Source: an uncultured Verrucomicrobiales bacterium (lineage in GTDB: Bacteria; Verrucomicrobiota; Verrucomicrobiia; Limisphaerales; JACDHS01). Taken from it: a stretch of DNA of 9,289 nucleotides. The position numbers and the translations under genes are program-made. A model generated the notes under the pieces. That model had not been told where the DNA came from. It made no database searches and worked only from the letters and a program-made list of their open reading frames with translations. The stretch is taken from contig CALJZV010000395.1 of the NCBI GenBank assembly GCA_937983475.1, positions 1-9,289 on the forward strand, in the 5' to 3' direction. The stretch's first letter is position 1; each line of letters starts with the position of its first letter. Below are positions 1 through 6,023 of the stretch, piece by piece.

Positions 1-1
1 C

Positions 2-127
2 AACTATCCGGCGGTGATGCGCGCCATCGCCGAGACCGGCTACAAGGGCTTTGTCGGCCAGGAATTCATTCCCACACGCGACAAAATCGCGTCGCTCAAC
101 CAAGCCGTGAAGCTGTGTGACATCTGA
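2..127 (+). CDS. Hydroxypyruvate isomerase-like TIM-barrel protein, C-terminal fragment
   Basis: The window opens inside a gene; the last 41 codons are read in frame 2 and stop at TGA 125-127. The fragment starts NYPAVMRAIAETGYKGFVGQ and continues with EFIPTRD, then a helix ending in LCDI. This matches the C-terminal end of the hydroxypyruvate isomerase (Hyi) group of xylose-isomerase-like TIM barrels, where a GYKGFVGxEF-type strand supplies a late glutamate of the metal site (here the E of QEF) and a final helix closes the barrel. The family interconverts hydroxypyruvate and tartronate semialdehyde or related sugar acids in the cytosol. Because only the tail is present, the exact substrate cannot be decided and another sugar isomerase/epimerase of the same fold is possible. 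The secreted ThuA-like gene follows on the same strand 55 bases later, so a shared carbohydrate role is plausible but inferred. Confidence 0.75.
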   Translation, partial: NYPAVMRAIAETGYKGFVGQEFIPTRDKIASLNQAVKLCDI

Positions 128-182
128 TTTTATTACTTTACTGAAACCTACCGACGCTCACCCGCATCCAATGAGGAAATAT

Positions 183-1013
183 ATGGTCAACACGATTCCT
201 GTTTTGTCGCGCCGACGCGCCCGATTCACACTTCGGGCGGCTTTCATTTTACTGATGGCCTTCGCCCTGCAAAGCCAGGCGGCCAAGCCACTGCACGCGC
301 TGCTGATCACCGGCGGCTGCTGCCATGATTACGAGAATCAAAAGCAGATCCTGACCAACGGCATCAGCGCCCGGGCCAATGTGCGCTGGACGGTGCTGCA
401 CGAGGGCGGCGACTCCAAGGACCATCACGTGAGCATCTACGAGAAGCCGGATTGGGCCAAAGGGTTCGACGTCATCGTCCACAACGAGTGCTTTGGCATG
501 GTGACCAACAAGCTGTTTGTGGAGCGCGCGGCCAAGGCGCACCATGAAGGTGTTCCCGCGGTGGTCATTCATTGTTCCATTCACAGTTATCGCGATGCGG
601 ACACGGACGAATGGAGAAAGCTTCTTGGTGTGAGTTCCTTTCGCCACCAGCAGCGCGTGGCGGTCGAGGTGAAGAACCTCAGGCCCGGGCATCCGGTGAT
701 GAAACAGTTTCCCGCGACCTGGAAGACGCCCAACGGCGAATTGTACGAAATTGAAAAACTCTGGCCGGACTGCATTCCGCTGGCGCAGGCCTACGGCGTG
801 CGCAGCCAGAAAGACCACGCCTGCATCTGGGTCAACACCTACGGCAAAGCCCGCGTTTTTGGCACTTCACTGGGGCATTTCAACGAAGAAATGGACAACG
901 AAGTGTACCTCGACCTGATCTCGCGGGGCCTGCTCTGGAGTTGCGGGAAATTAAAAGACAACGGGGAGCCTGCCAGGGGCTACGCCGCGCAGAAAAAAAC
1001 CGCGCGAAAATAA
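183..1013 (+). CDS. Secreted ThuA-like domain protein
   Basis: This is a 276-residue protein from ATG 183. That start is preferred because GAGGA at 173-177 sits five bases upstream and the protein then opens with a good signal peptide: basic RRRARFTLR, hydrophobic AAFILLMAFAL, and a probable cut after QSQAA near residue 34. The frame also stays open upstream to ATG 171 and to a GTG at 117 overlapping the preceding stop. The rest is one ThuA-like domain (glutamine-amidotransferase-like fold): first strand HALLITGG (38-45), FDVIVHNECF (95-104), GVPAVVIHCSIHSY (123-136), RPGHPVMKQFP (167-177), GELYEIEKLWPD (185-196) and the closing YGKARVFGTSLGHF (220-233). ThuA proteins are linked to sugar (trehalose) utilisation, but their chemistry is poorly defined. 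No amidotransferase catalytic triad is obvious. The export signal suggests periplasmic action, perhaps on carbohydrate. It converges with the reverse YihY gene 19 bases away. Confidence 0.85.
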   Translation: MVNTIPVLSRRRARFTLRAAFILLMAFALQSQAAKPLHALLITGGCCHDYENQKQILTNGISARANVRWTVLHEGGDSKDHHVSIYEKPDWAKGFDVIVHNECFGMVTNKLFVERAAKAHHEGVPAVVIHCSIHSYRDADTDEWRKLLGVSSFRHQQRVAVEVKNLRPGHPVMKQFPATWKTPNGELYEIEKLWPDCIPLAQAYGVRSQKDHACIWVNTYGKARVFGTSLGHFNEEMDNEVYLDLISRGLLWSCGKLKDNGEPARGYAAQKKTARK

Positions 1014-1020
1014 AGCGCGC
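993..1020 (-). terminator. Probable intrinsic terminator of the YihY-family gene, inside the end of the ThuA gene
   Basis: Read on the reverse strand, just past the YihY-family stop codon, there is an all-GC 5-base-pair stem (CGCGC, nine-base loop TTTATTTTC, GCGCG), then G and seven T (993-999). The stem is short, and it lies within the last codons of the convergent ThuA-like gene. No T tract follows on the forward strand, so it would work in one direction only. Confidence 0.45.
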
Positions 1021-1032
1021 CGCAACGACGGT

Positions 1033-2415
1033 TTAACCCTGACGTTTGCGCACCAGGTCCGCCAGCGTGATATGGCAGGCGGTTTCGCGCTCGGCCTCGA
1101 GTATTTTGTCGAACTCCTCCTCGATCTGGCGGCGGGCCGGCTCGTCGCGCGTGGAAACCCCGTGGCCGATTCCCGCGCGCATGGCATCCAGAATGTCCTC
1201 GCAGTTTATTTTCTCCAAAGGACGGCCGGGCACATAGGCGATTTCCGATTTTTCAGCCGCCGATTCCACCACCAGGTGCCGCTCCAGCAGCGGCTTCATC
1301 ACCAGGCTCACCAACCGGCTGGGCACGGAGAGAGATTCGGCAATTTGCGTGATCGTGGGCGGGGCCAGGCCCTTTTCAAACCGCTCGCCAATCAGCGCCA
1401 TGATGCGGAAGGCGACAAACTCGCGCCCGCGTTCATGCACATGCTCGGCCTCCTTCGCCTGGAAATAGGTGCGGCGGTTCTGGTAGGCGTAAGCCACCTG
1501 GGCGCCAAAGAGCAGGATGATCCAGGAAAAATAAAGGCCGATGAGGAAGATCGGCACCGTTCCCAAGCTGCCCCACAGCTGGGTTGGGAGGACGACGTGA
1601 ACGACATAAAAGCCGCGGAACAAGTTGGTGAGATACAGCAGCCAGCCAACAACCACGCCCCCGATGAGCGCCGCGCGCCATTCCACCCGGGTGTTGGGCA
1701 TCAAAAAATAAAACGCGGAGAAAAACAGCATCAGAACCACGGGCGCCAGCATCGCCTGCACCAGCAACAGGAAAGGGAACTGCTCCGAGAGCCGCTGGGT
1801 TGTTTCAAAAAACGGTCCCGCGCTCAAAGCCATTGCCGCCAGCAGGAGCATCGGGCCCAGCGTGATGACCGCCCAATACTGGATAATGCGCGCAAACCAG
1901 GAGCGCCCGCGCGCCACGCCCCAGATGTCGTTGAGCGCCTGCTCAATCCGGCTCAGCATGGAAATCGCAATAAACACCAGCACCACCACGGCGGTCACCC
2001 CCAGCGCGCCGCTCTGCACTTTTTGAATGGAGGAATGAATCGTTTCCACCACCTCGCCCCGGCGGTTGTCCTCCCAGTTGGTGGTCAGGTCCAGTTGCGG
2101 CGCGACCTTGGCGATGACGGTGTTGATGAGCTGCTGGATATGCTCGCGGCCCTGGTCGGTCTTGAGCAGGCTTGTGGAAATGCTGATGGCCACAGCAAAC
2201 AACGGCACCAGTGCCAACAGCGTGGAGTAGGCCAGCGACGCGGCGCGCATCGGGCAGCGGTTGCGCCCAAAACTGCGCACAACAAACACGCCAAAACGGA
2301 CCAGCCGCTGCCAGGGAGACAGTCGTGTCTGGCCTGAAACGGCCCACCGCTCCTCCCACATCGCGGACACATCGGCCAGCATTTGCTTCATTTTTGCGAC
2401 AGCGCCTTCAGCCAT
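1033..2415 (-). CDS. YihY/BrkB-family inner membrane protein with C-terminal winged-helix domain
   Basis: From ATG 2415 (MAEGAVAKMK) this is a 460-residue membrane protein. Its AASLAYSTLLALVPLFAV segment (58-75) is the signature first helix of the YihY/BrkB family, once mislabelled ribonuclease BN. About six membrane segments can be seen, near 60-82, 136-155, 182-200, 214-240, 247-265 and 286-311, as the family predicts. After the last one a soluble tail begins; residues about 332-385 (FRIMALIGERF, TITQIAESLSVPSRLVSLVMKPLLERHLVVES) look like a winged helix-turn-helix, followed by an acidic helical end. The molecular role of the family is unsettled; transport or envelope functions have been proposed. 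The frame is open upstream to GTG 2538, but those 41 extra residues look non-coding and no start has a good ribosome site, so the start is uncertain (ATG 2391 is another choice). Expression is probably monocistronic. Confidence 0.85.
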   Translation of the reverse strand: MAEGAVAKMKQMLADVSAMWEERWAVSGQTRLSPWQRLVRFGVFVVRSFGRNRCPMRAASLAYSTLLALVPLFAVAISISTSLLKTDQGREHIQQLINTVIAKVAPQLDLTTNWEDNRRGEVVETIHSSIQKVQSGALGVTAVVVLVFIAISMLSRIEQALNDIWGVARGRSWFARIIQYWAVITLGPMLLLAAMALSAGPFFETTQRLSEQFPFLLLVQAMLAPVVLMLFFSAFYFLMPNTRVEWRAALIGGVVVGWLLYLTNLFRGFYVVHVVLPTQLWGSLGTVPIFLIGLYFSWIILLFGAQVAYAYQNRRTYFQAKEAEHVHERGREFVAFRIMALIGERFEKGLAPPTITQIAESLSVPSRLVSLVMKPLLERHLVVESAAEKSEIAYVPGRPLEKINCEDILDAMRAGIGHGVSTRDEPARRQIEEEFDKILEAERETACHITLADLVRKRQG

Positions 2416-2566
2416 AACTGGCGGAAACCTACCGGTTTGACGCCCAAACTTCAAAGGTTCTTGTAGGAGGCCCTTTTCATGACTTGTTCTGAAATGAACG
2501 ATCAAGCGGCCACCAAAGTAGCAGAGGCATTCCATCACAACGGGCAGAGTCTCTAAAAATCTGACT

Positions 2567-2587
2567 TCTCGCCGGCGTGGGGCGAGA
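2567..2587. repeat. Inverted repeat (hairpin), 7-bp stem
   Basis: TCTCGCC (2567-2573) pairs perfectly with GGCGAGA (2581-2587) around the seven-base loop GGCGTGG. No T tract follows closely on either strand (on the reverse strand ATTTTT begins about seven bases later), so it is a poor terminator. It sits 21 bases from the second, stronger hairpin and might be an operator or part of the same repeat unit. Confidence 0.45.
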
Positions 2588-2600
2588 GGGCAAATTCTTT

Positions 2601-2628
2601 AAAAAAGAGGCAGGCGCGGACGCCTGCC
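2601..2628 (-). terminator. Terminator-like hairpin reading on the reverse strand, no obvious gene upstream
   Basis: GGCAGGCG (2609-2616) and CGCCTGCC (2621-2628) form a perfect 8-bp GC-rich stem around the tetraloop CGGA. On the reverse strand the stem is followed by TC and six T (2601-2606), the layout of an intrinsic terminator. No reverse-strand gene lies directly upstream, since 2756-5038 is forward. Its GGCAGGC arm is shared with the terminator at 5071-5106. It could instead be one copy of a dispersed palindromic repeat, which a genome search would show. Confidence 0.5.
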
Positions 2629-2755
2629 CCTACTTTTCGCGCCAATCATCAGAATCACAGACTGAATCAAGAACAGTGCGTGAAGCGCCCGCTCTCAAAA
2701 CGGGTCCTTTTCTTGGATTGTGTTCACCGCTGCCCCTTCGCTAAGTTTTCCAGCC

Positions 2756-3961
2756 ATGAACATCCTGCTCCTGCGGCGCGCCGGCTGGCTTTTTGGATTC
2801 CTTTGTTCGCTGGCCCTACAAGGGACGGAGACCGCGCTGATGCAAACCGACCTGTTTGTCAACGGGACGGACGGTTATCACACCTATCGGATTCCCGCGT
2901 TGATCGCCACGCCCAAGGGCACCTTGCTGGCGTTCTGCGAGGGGCGCAAAAACAGCCGCTCGGACACCGGCGACATCGACCTGCTGATCAAGCGCTCCAC
3001 CGACGGCGGCCTGACCTGGAGTTCGCAGGAAATAATCTGGAATGATGGCACGAATACCTGCGGCAATCCCTGTCCGGTCATTGACGAGCGCACCGGCACC
3101 ATCTGGCTGCTGCTGACCCACAACCTCGGCCAGGACCGCGAAAAGGACATCATCGCTTCCAAGGCCGTCGGCACGCGCACGGTCTGGGTTTCATCAAGCA
3201 CCGATGACGGCCAACGCTGGTCCAAGCCGGAGGAAATCACCCGAACCACCAAGGATCCCTCCTGGGGCTGGTACGCAACCGGCCCGGGCGTGGGCATTCA
3301 ACTCCGGCACGGGCCCCACGTGGGCCGCCTGGTCATTCCCTGCGACCACAGTTATCCGGGCGGCGAGGACTTTCATGGCTCGCATGTCATTTACAGCGAT
3401 AACCGGGGCAAAACCTGGAAGCTGGGCGGCTTGATTCGCCCCAAGGTCAACGAATGCCAGGTTGTCGAATTGGCCGATGGGAAAGGCACCCTGCTCATGG
3501 ATATGCGCTCCTATGCGGGCACAGCACGCCGGGCGCATTCCTTCAGCCGCGACGGCGGCATCACCTGGAGCGCGCCCAAGGATCATCCCGAGCTGATCGA
3601 GCCCGTCTGCCAGGCCAGCATCCTGCGCTACACCTGGCCGGAGAAGGGCGAGAAAAGCCGGATTCTCTTCTCCAACCCCGCCGACGAATCGCAGCGGCGC
3701 AACATGACCGTCCGCCTCAGCTATGACGAGGGCAAGACCTGGCCGGTGGCCAGGACGCTGAACGCCGGCAGCTCGGCCTATTCGAGCCTGGCCGTGTTGC
3801 CGGACAAAACCATCGCGTGCCTCTATGAGCGACGCGAGGAGCAGTCGCCCGGCACCCTCACCTTCGCGCGGTTCACGCTGGATTGGCTCACGGAAGGCAA
3901 GGATGGGCTTGTGCCGGCTCCAAACGCTTCCAAGCCCAAGGCTTCGTCGCCCCGCAAGTAA
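2756..3961 (+). CDS. Secreted exo-alpha-sialidase (neuraminidase), GH33-like
   Basis: From ATG 2756 this is a 401-residue protein with a signal peptide (MNILLLRR, then GWLFGFLCSLAL, probable cut near residue 27). It shows the complete sialidase pattern: YRIP with the first carboxylate-binding arginine (Arg45), SDTGDID with the probable acid/base Asp70, NECQVVEL with Glu233, MDMRS with Arg251, a third arginine near 314-315 (RRNMTVR), and the probable nucleophile Tyr342 in AYSSL. Five Asp boxes (S-x-D-x-G-x-T-W) occur at 81-88, 148-155 (the Thr is Arg here), 214-221, 264-271 and 322-329, one per blade of a six-bladed propeller. It would release terminal sialic acids from glycans in the periplasm or outside the cell. 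There is no lectin domain; the tail (about 385-401) is Pro/Ser/Lys-rich. No sialic-acid transport or catabolism gene is near. GTG 2720 is a less likely start. Assignment by motif is strong; exact linkage specificity is unknown. Confidence 0.9.
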   Translation: MNILLLRRAGWLFGFLCSLALQGTETALMQTDLFVNGTDGYHTYRIPALIATPKGTLLAFCEGRKNSRSDTGDIDLLIKRSTDGGLTWSSQEIIWNDGTNTCGNPCPVIDERTGTIWLLLTHNLGQDREKDIIASKAVGTRTVWVSSSTDDGQRWSKPEEITRTTKDPSWGWYATGPGVGIQLRHGPHVGRLVIPCDHSYPGGEDFHGSHVIYSDNRGKTWKLGGLIRPKVNECQVVELADGKGTLLMDMRSYAGTARRAHSFSRDGGITWSAPKDHPELIEPVCQASILRYTWPEKGEKSRILFSNPADESQRRNMTVRLSYDEGKTWPVARTLNAGSSAYSSLAVLPDKTIACLYERREEQSPGTLTFARFTLDWLTEGKDGLVPAPNASKPKASSPRK

Positions 3962-4014
3962 GTTTGGAACAATTTCAAAGGCAGCACGGAGTCTCCCTGA
4001 GGGGTTGTCCGGGC

Positions 4015-4042
4015 TTGTGATGAATTACGCCGATGTTATTAT
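4015..4042 (+). promoter_or_regulatory. Candidate promoter of the kinase gene, possibly giving a leaderless mRNA
   Basis: TTGTGA (4015-4020) and TATTAT (4037-4042) resemble sigma-70 -35 and -10 boxes with a 16-base spacer. Transcription would start about six to eight bases past the -10 box, which is at the GTG start codon 4049. No Shine-Dalgarno sequence precedes that codon, which fits. It lies in the 87-base gap after the sialidase gene. Confidence 0.4.
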
Positions 4043-4048
4043 CCCCGC

Positions 4049-5038
4049 GTGAGTAAGCCATTGAAAATGGTCGAGTGCGGGGGCTGCAAGGTCAAAAATT
4101 TCATCCCCGGCGACCTTCCCCCGATGGAGACCGTTCCCTGCTCCAAATGCGGGCATCCGGTCATGGCCCCACTCAACCTGCGCCAGTTCGAGCTGCGCGC
4201 GGTCATCGCTTCCGGGGGCATGGGCACGGTCTTTCGCGCCTACGACCTGAACCTCCACCGCGAAGTCGCCATCAAACTGCTCAAGCCCGAGATGGCTGCC
4301 GACCCGGAGATCATGGACAGCTTTTTCCGCGAGGCCCGGGCGGGCGCGGCGCTCAATCACACCAACATCATCCACATCTACACCTTCGATGTCTGCGACG
4401 GGCAGGTGTACCTGGCCATGGAGCTGGCCGACCGCGGCAGCCTGGACAGTTGGATCGAGCGGGAAGGCACCGTGCCGGAGCTCAATGTTTTGGATGTCGG
4501 CATCAAAATGGCCTCGGCTCTCGACAAGGCCCTTCAGAACGACCTGCTTCACCGCGACATCAAGCCGGGCAATATTCTGTTCAACGCCGAGGGCGAGCCC
4601 CAGCTGGTGGACTTTGGCCTGGCGCGCGGAGCGGACACCGGCGTGGGCGATGAAAATTCCGTCTGGGGCACGCCCTACTACGTGGCCCCCGAGAAAATCA
4701 AGCGCGAGGCCGAGACCTTTCTTTCCGACATGTACAGCCTGGGCGGCACCCTGTATCATGCGCTGACCGGCCATGTGCCCTTTGAAGCGCCTACCGTGGA
4801 AGCGCTGGTCGAGGCCCATGTTTATACGCCATTGACCCCGCCCAACCAGGTGGTGCCCGACATTTCCGAGGAAACCAGCAATGCCATCGGAAAAGCCATG
4901 GCCAAGGAACCCGGCGAGCGTTTCCAAAGCTATGACGAAATGATCATGGCGCTGGAAATTGCCCGCAGCCATTTGCTCATCCGCAACACCCAGGAAGGCA
5001 GCGCCCCGGAGGGAGGCCGAAGCTGGTGGCGTTCGTGA
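4049..5038 (+). CDS. Soluble serine/threonine protein kinase with N-terminal zinc ribbon
   Basis: A 329-residue Hanks-type kinase read from GTG 4049 (MSKPLKMVEC); ATG 4067 is an alternative start. Residues 10-34 hold two Cys pairs, CGGC (Cys10, Cys13) and CSKC (Cys31, Cys34), a small zinc ribbon. The kinase domain follows directly: glycine loop ASGGMGTVF (54-62), VAIK with ATP-binding Lys76, Glu95 in the C helix, HRDIKPGN (168-175; catalytic Asp170), DFG (188-190), GTPYYVAPE (207-215), DMYSLG with Asp227, and the late Arg291. All catalytic residues are present, so it should be active. It is the PknB/Pkn group, which phosphorylates Ser/Thr in bacterial signalling. Unlike many of them it has no membrane segment or sensor domain and ends soon after the catalytic core with a short WWRS tail, so the zinc ribbon is the only visible partner or sensing module. 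Substrate unknown. It converges with the reverse-strand gene ending at 5136. Confidence 0.92.
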   Translation: MSKPLKMVECGGCKVKNFIPGDLPPMETVPCSKCGHPVMAPLNLRQFELRAVIASGGMGTVFRAYDLNLHREVAIKLLKPEMAADPEIMDSFFREARAGAALNHTNIIHIYTFDVCDGQVYLAMELADRGSLDSWIEREGTVPELNVLDVGIKMASALDKALQNDLLHRDIKPGNILFNAEGEPQLVDFGLARGADTGVGDENSVWGTPYYVAPEKIKREAETFLSDMYSLGGTLYHALTGHVPFEAPTVEALVEAHVYTPLTPPNQVVPDISEETSNAIGKAMAKEPGERFQSYDEMIMALEIARSHLLIRNTQEGSAPEGGRSWWRS

Positions 5039-5070
5039 GGTCTTGAGGCCGAGAGGAAAACTGCCTCGCA

Positions 5071-5106
5071 ATAAAATAAAAAAGGCAGGCTTGGTGAGCC
5101 TGCCTT
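5071..5106 (-). terminator. Strong intrinsic terminator for the reverse-strand gene run
   Basis: AAGGCAGGCT (5082-5091) and AGCCTGCCTT (5097-5106) form a perfect 10-bp stem with a five-base loop. On the reverse strand it is followed by a T-rich tract (TTTTTTATTTTAT, 5071-5083, overlapping the stem base). It lies 29 bases past the stop of the small exported protein, and no T tract follows on the forward strand, so it ends reverse transcription only. Confidence 0.85.
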
Positions 5107-5135
5107 GTGAGGAAATATAACTGCGGTTGGGTCGA

Positions 5136-5513
5136 TTACTTTTTCTTGGAACCGGCCTCTTTTTCTTCCTTTTTCTCGCCTGCCACCGCTTCGCCTTCGG
5201 GCTTGGGACCAAACCGGACCTTGACGATTTCCAGCTTGCCTTCCTTGTCCACGAAGGAGCCGCCAGCCATCTCGCCAATCTGGGCGTCATCCAGCGTGGC
5301 CGCCTTGCCCTGCTTGGTGATTTCGGACTGCGCGGTGACATGGAACGTGCGCTTGCCGATCACCAACGATTTGGCGGACTTGTCCACCGACACGATTTTG
5401 CCGTTGAACGGCATTTTGCGTTCTTTTTCCTGAGCATTGACCGGCAGGGACGCGCCCGCAACAAAGGCGGCAACGAGGCCCGCGGCCAACAGTTTCATCA
5501 TTGATTTATACAT
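5136..5513 (-). CDS. Small exported beta-rich protein with lysine/glutamate-rich tail (DUF5666-like)
   Basis: This 125-residue protein starts at ATG 5513, with AAAGGG four bases upstream as a plausible ribosome site. Residues 1-28 form a clear signal peptide: basic MYKSMMK, hydrophobic LLAAGLVAAFVAGASL, and a cut near VNA-Q. The mature part (about 34-102) alternates short strands, FNGKIVSVDKSAKSLVIGKRTFHVT, then a turn, then GGSFVDKEGKLEIVKVRFG, resembling the small DUF5666-type beta-barrel modules found in periplasmic proteins. That family match is by eye and tentative. The end (103-125) is low-complexity Lys/Glu (GEKKEEKEAGSKKK), possibly for binding a charged partner or surface. It lies 99 bases after the FmdB-like gene on the same strand, followed by a strong terminator. 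The function is not recognised. Confidence 0.8.
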   Translation of the reverse strand: MYKSMMKLLAAGLVAAFVAGASLPVNAQEKERKMPFNGKIVSVDKSAKSLVIGKRTFHVTAQSEITKQGKAATLDDAQIGEMAGGSFVDKEGKLEIVKVRFGPKPEGEAVAGEKKEEKEAGSKKK

Positions 5514-5612
5514 AGAACCCTTTCGGTTAGTTCGGAGAGGGATTTAGCAGAAGCGGCCTCGAAGGCAATCTTTTTCACAACCTCCAAAATCCTTACTCGT
5601 CGGTGGGGCACC

Positions 5613-5945
5613 CTACTTTGCGGGTTTGGTCGAGGCTGGTTTGGACTCGGATTTGGTTGCCGAATTGGCGGCAGCGCCGGACGAGGCGGGCTTGGCCTCG
5701 CCGCCCCCGGATTCCTTCTTGGCCGCCTGCTTGTAGCCTTCGCTCCGGTAATCGGTGATGTAAAAGCCGCTGCCCTTGAAAATCAGCCCCGCGCCGCTGC
5801 CCATCATTCGCCGCACCTTGCCCTTGCCCCAGCGCTTCTGGCAGCACAGGTCCTTGGGGCAGATGTCCAAGGGCTTGTCCTTCATCGATTGGAACAGCTC
5901 AAACTGATGATCGCATTTGGAACAGGTGTATTCGTACGTCGGCAT
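5613..5945 (-). CDS. FmdB-family zinc ribbon protein
   Basis: A 110-residue protein from ATG 5945, with GGAGA about ten bases upstream. It starts MPTYEYTCSKCDHQFELFQS, the hallmark of the FmdB/CxxC-SSSS zinc ribbon family, and carries the equally typical GAGLIFKGSGFYITDYRSEGY at 51-71. The first zinc knuckle is Cys8-x2-Cys11. The second is unusual: Cys29 in DICPKDLCCQKRWGKGKVRR is followed by Cys34 and Cys35 rather than by CxxC spacing. After residue 76 the tail is low-complexity Ala/Ser/Lys/Pro. The family is named after a putative regulator of formamidase/amidase genes, but its general role is unknown; it is cytosolic and probably binds zinc. It stands 78 bases downstream of moaA on the same strand, so co-transcription is likely. 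The family call is confident, the function is not. Confidence 0.92.
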   Translation of the reverse strand: MPTYEYTCSKCDHQFELFQSMKDKPLDICPKDLCCQKRWGKGKVRRMMGSGAGLIFKGSGFYITDYRSEGYKQAAKKESGGGEAKPASSGAAANSATKSESKPASTKPAK

Positions 5946-6023
5946 AAGTCATCTTCTCCAATAACGCTCAAATTTTATAAGCCCGCTTCCATTTGGCAAC
6001 CGGCTTTGCGTCACCGGCCAACC

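Larger units (their letters stand above)
2416..2755. other. 340-base intergenic region between divergent YihY-family and sialidase genes
   Basis: No convincing gene is seen here. The YihY-family frame runs open to 2538, but its extension lacks membrane or family character. For that gene a weak reverse-strand promoter can be proposed: TTGAAG (2449-2454), 17-base spacer, TAGGTT (2426-2431), which would give a very short leader. Two hairpins follow at 2567-2587 and 2609-2628. The stretch 2640-2755, before the sialidase ATG, shows no clear promoter or ribosome binding site; a sialidase reading frame extends upstream to GTG 2720 but adds only 12 unremarkable residues. Confidence 0.6.

Noticed and set aside
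249..818. Reverse open frame of 189 codons inside the ThuA-like gene
   Set aside because: It is a shadow of a well-supported ThuA domain on the forward strand and has no recognisable domain, start context or neighbours.
1072..2337. Long forward open frame (421 codons) opposite the YihY-family gene
   Set aside because: Its His/Gln/Arg-rich, domain-free sequence is the complement of membrane-protein codons, whereas the reverse frame has clear family signatures and membrane helices.
2416..2538. N-terminal extension of the YihY-family protein from GTG 2538
   Set aside because: The 41 residues have no family similarity, and a weak promoter for the shorter form falls inside them; ATG 2415 is preferred, though not proven.
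4025..5341. Long reverse-strand open frame (438 codons) opposite the kinase and running into the next gene
   Set aside because: It is antisense to a kinase with every catalytic motif intact and overlaps the small exported protein; its composition (many Arg, Gly, His) is typical of the shadow frame of GC-rich coding DNA.
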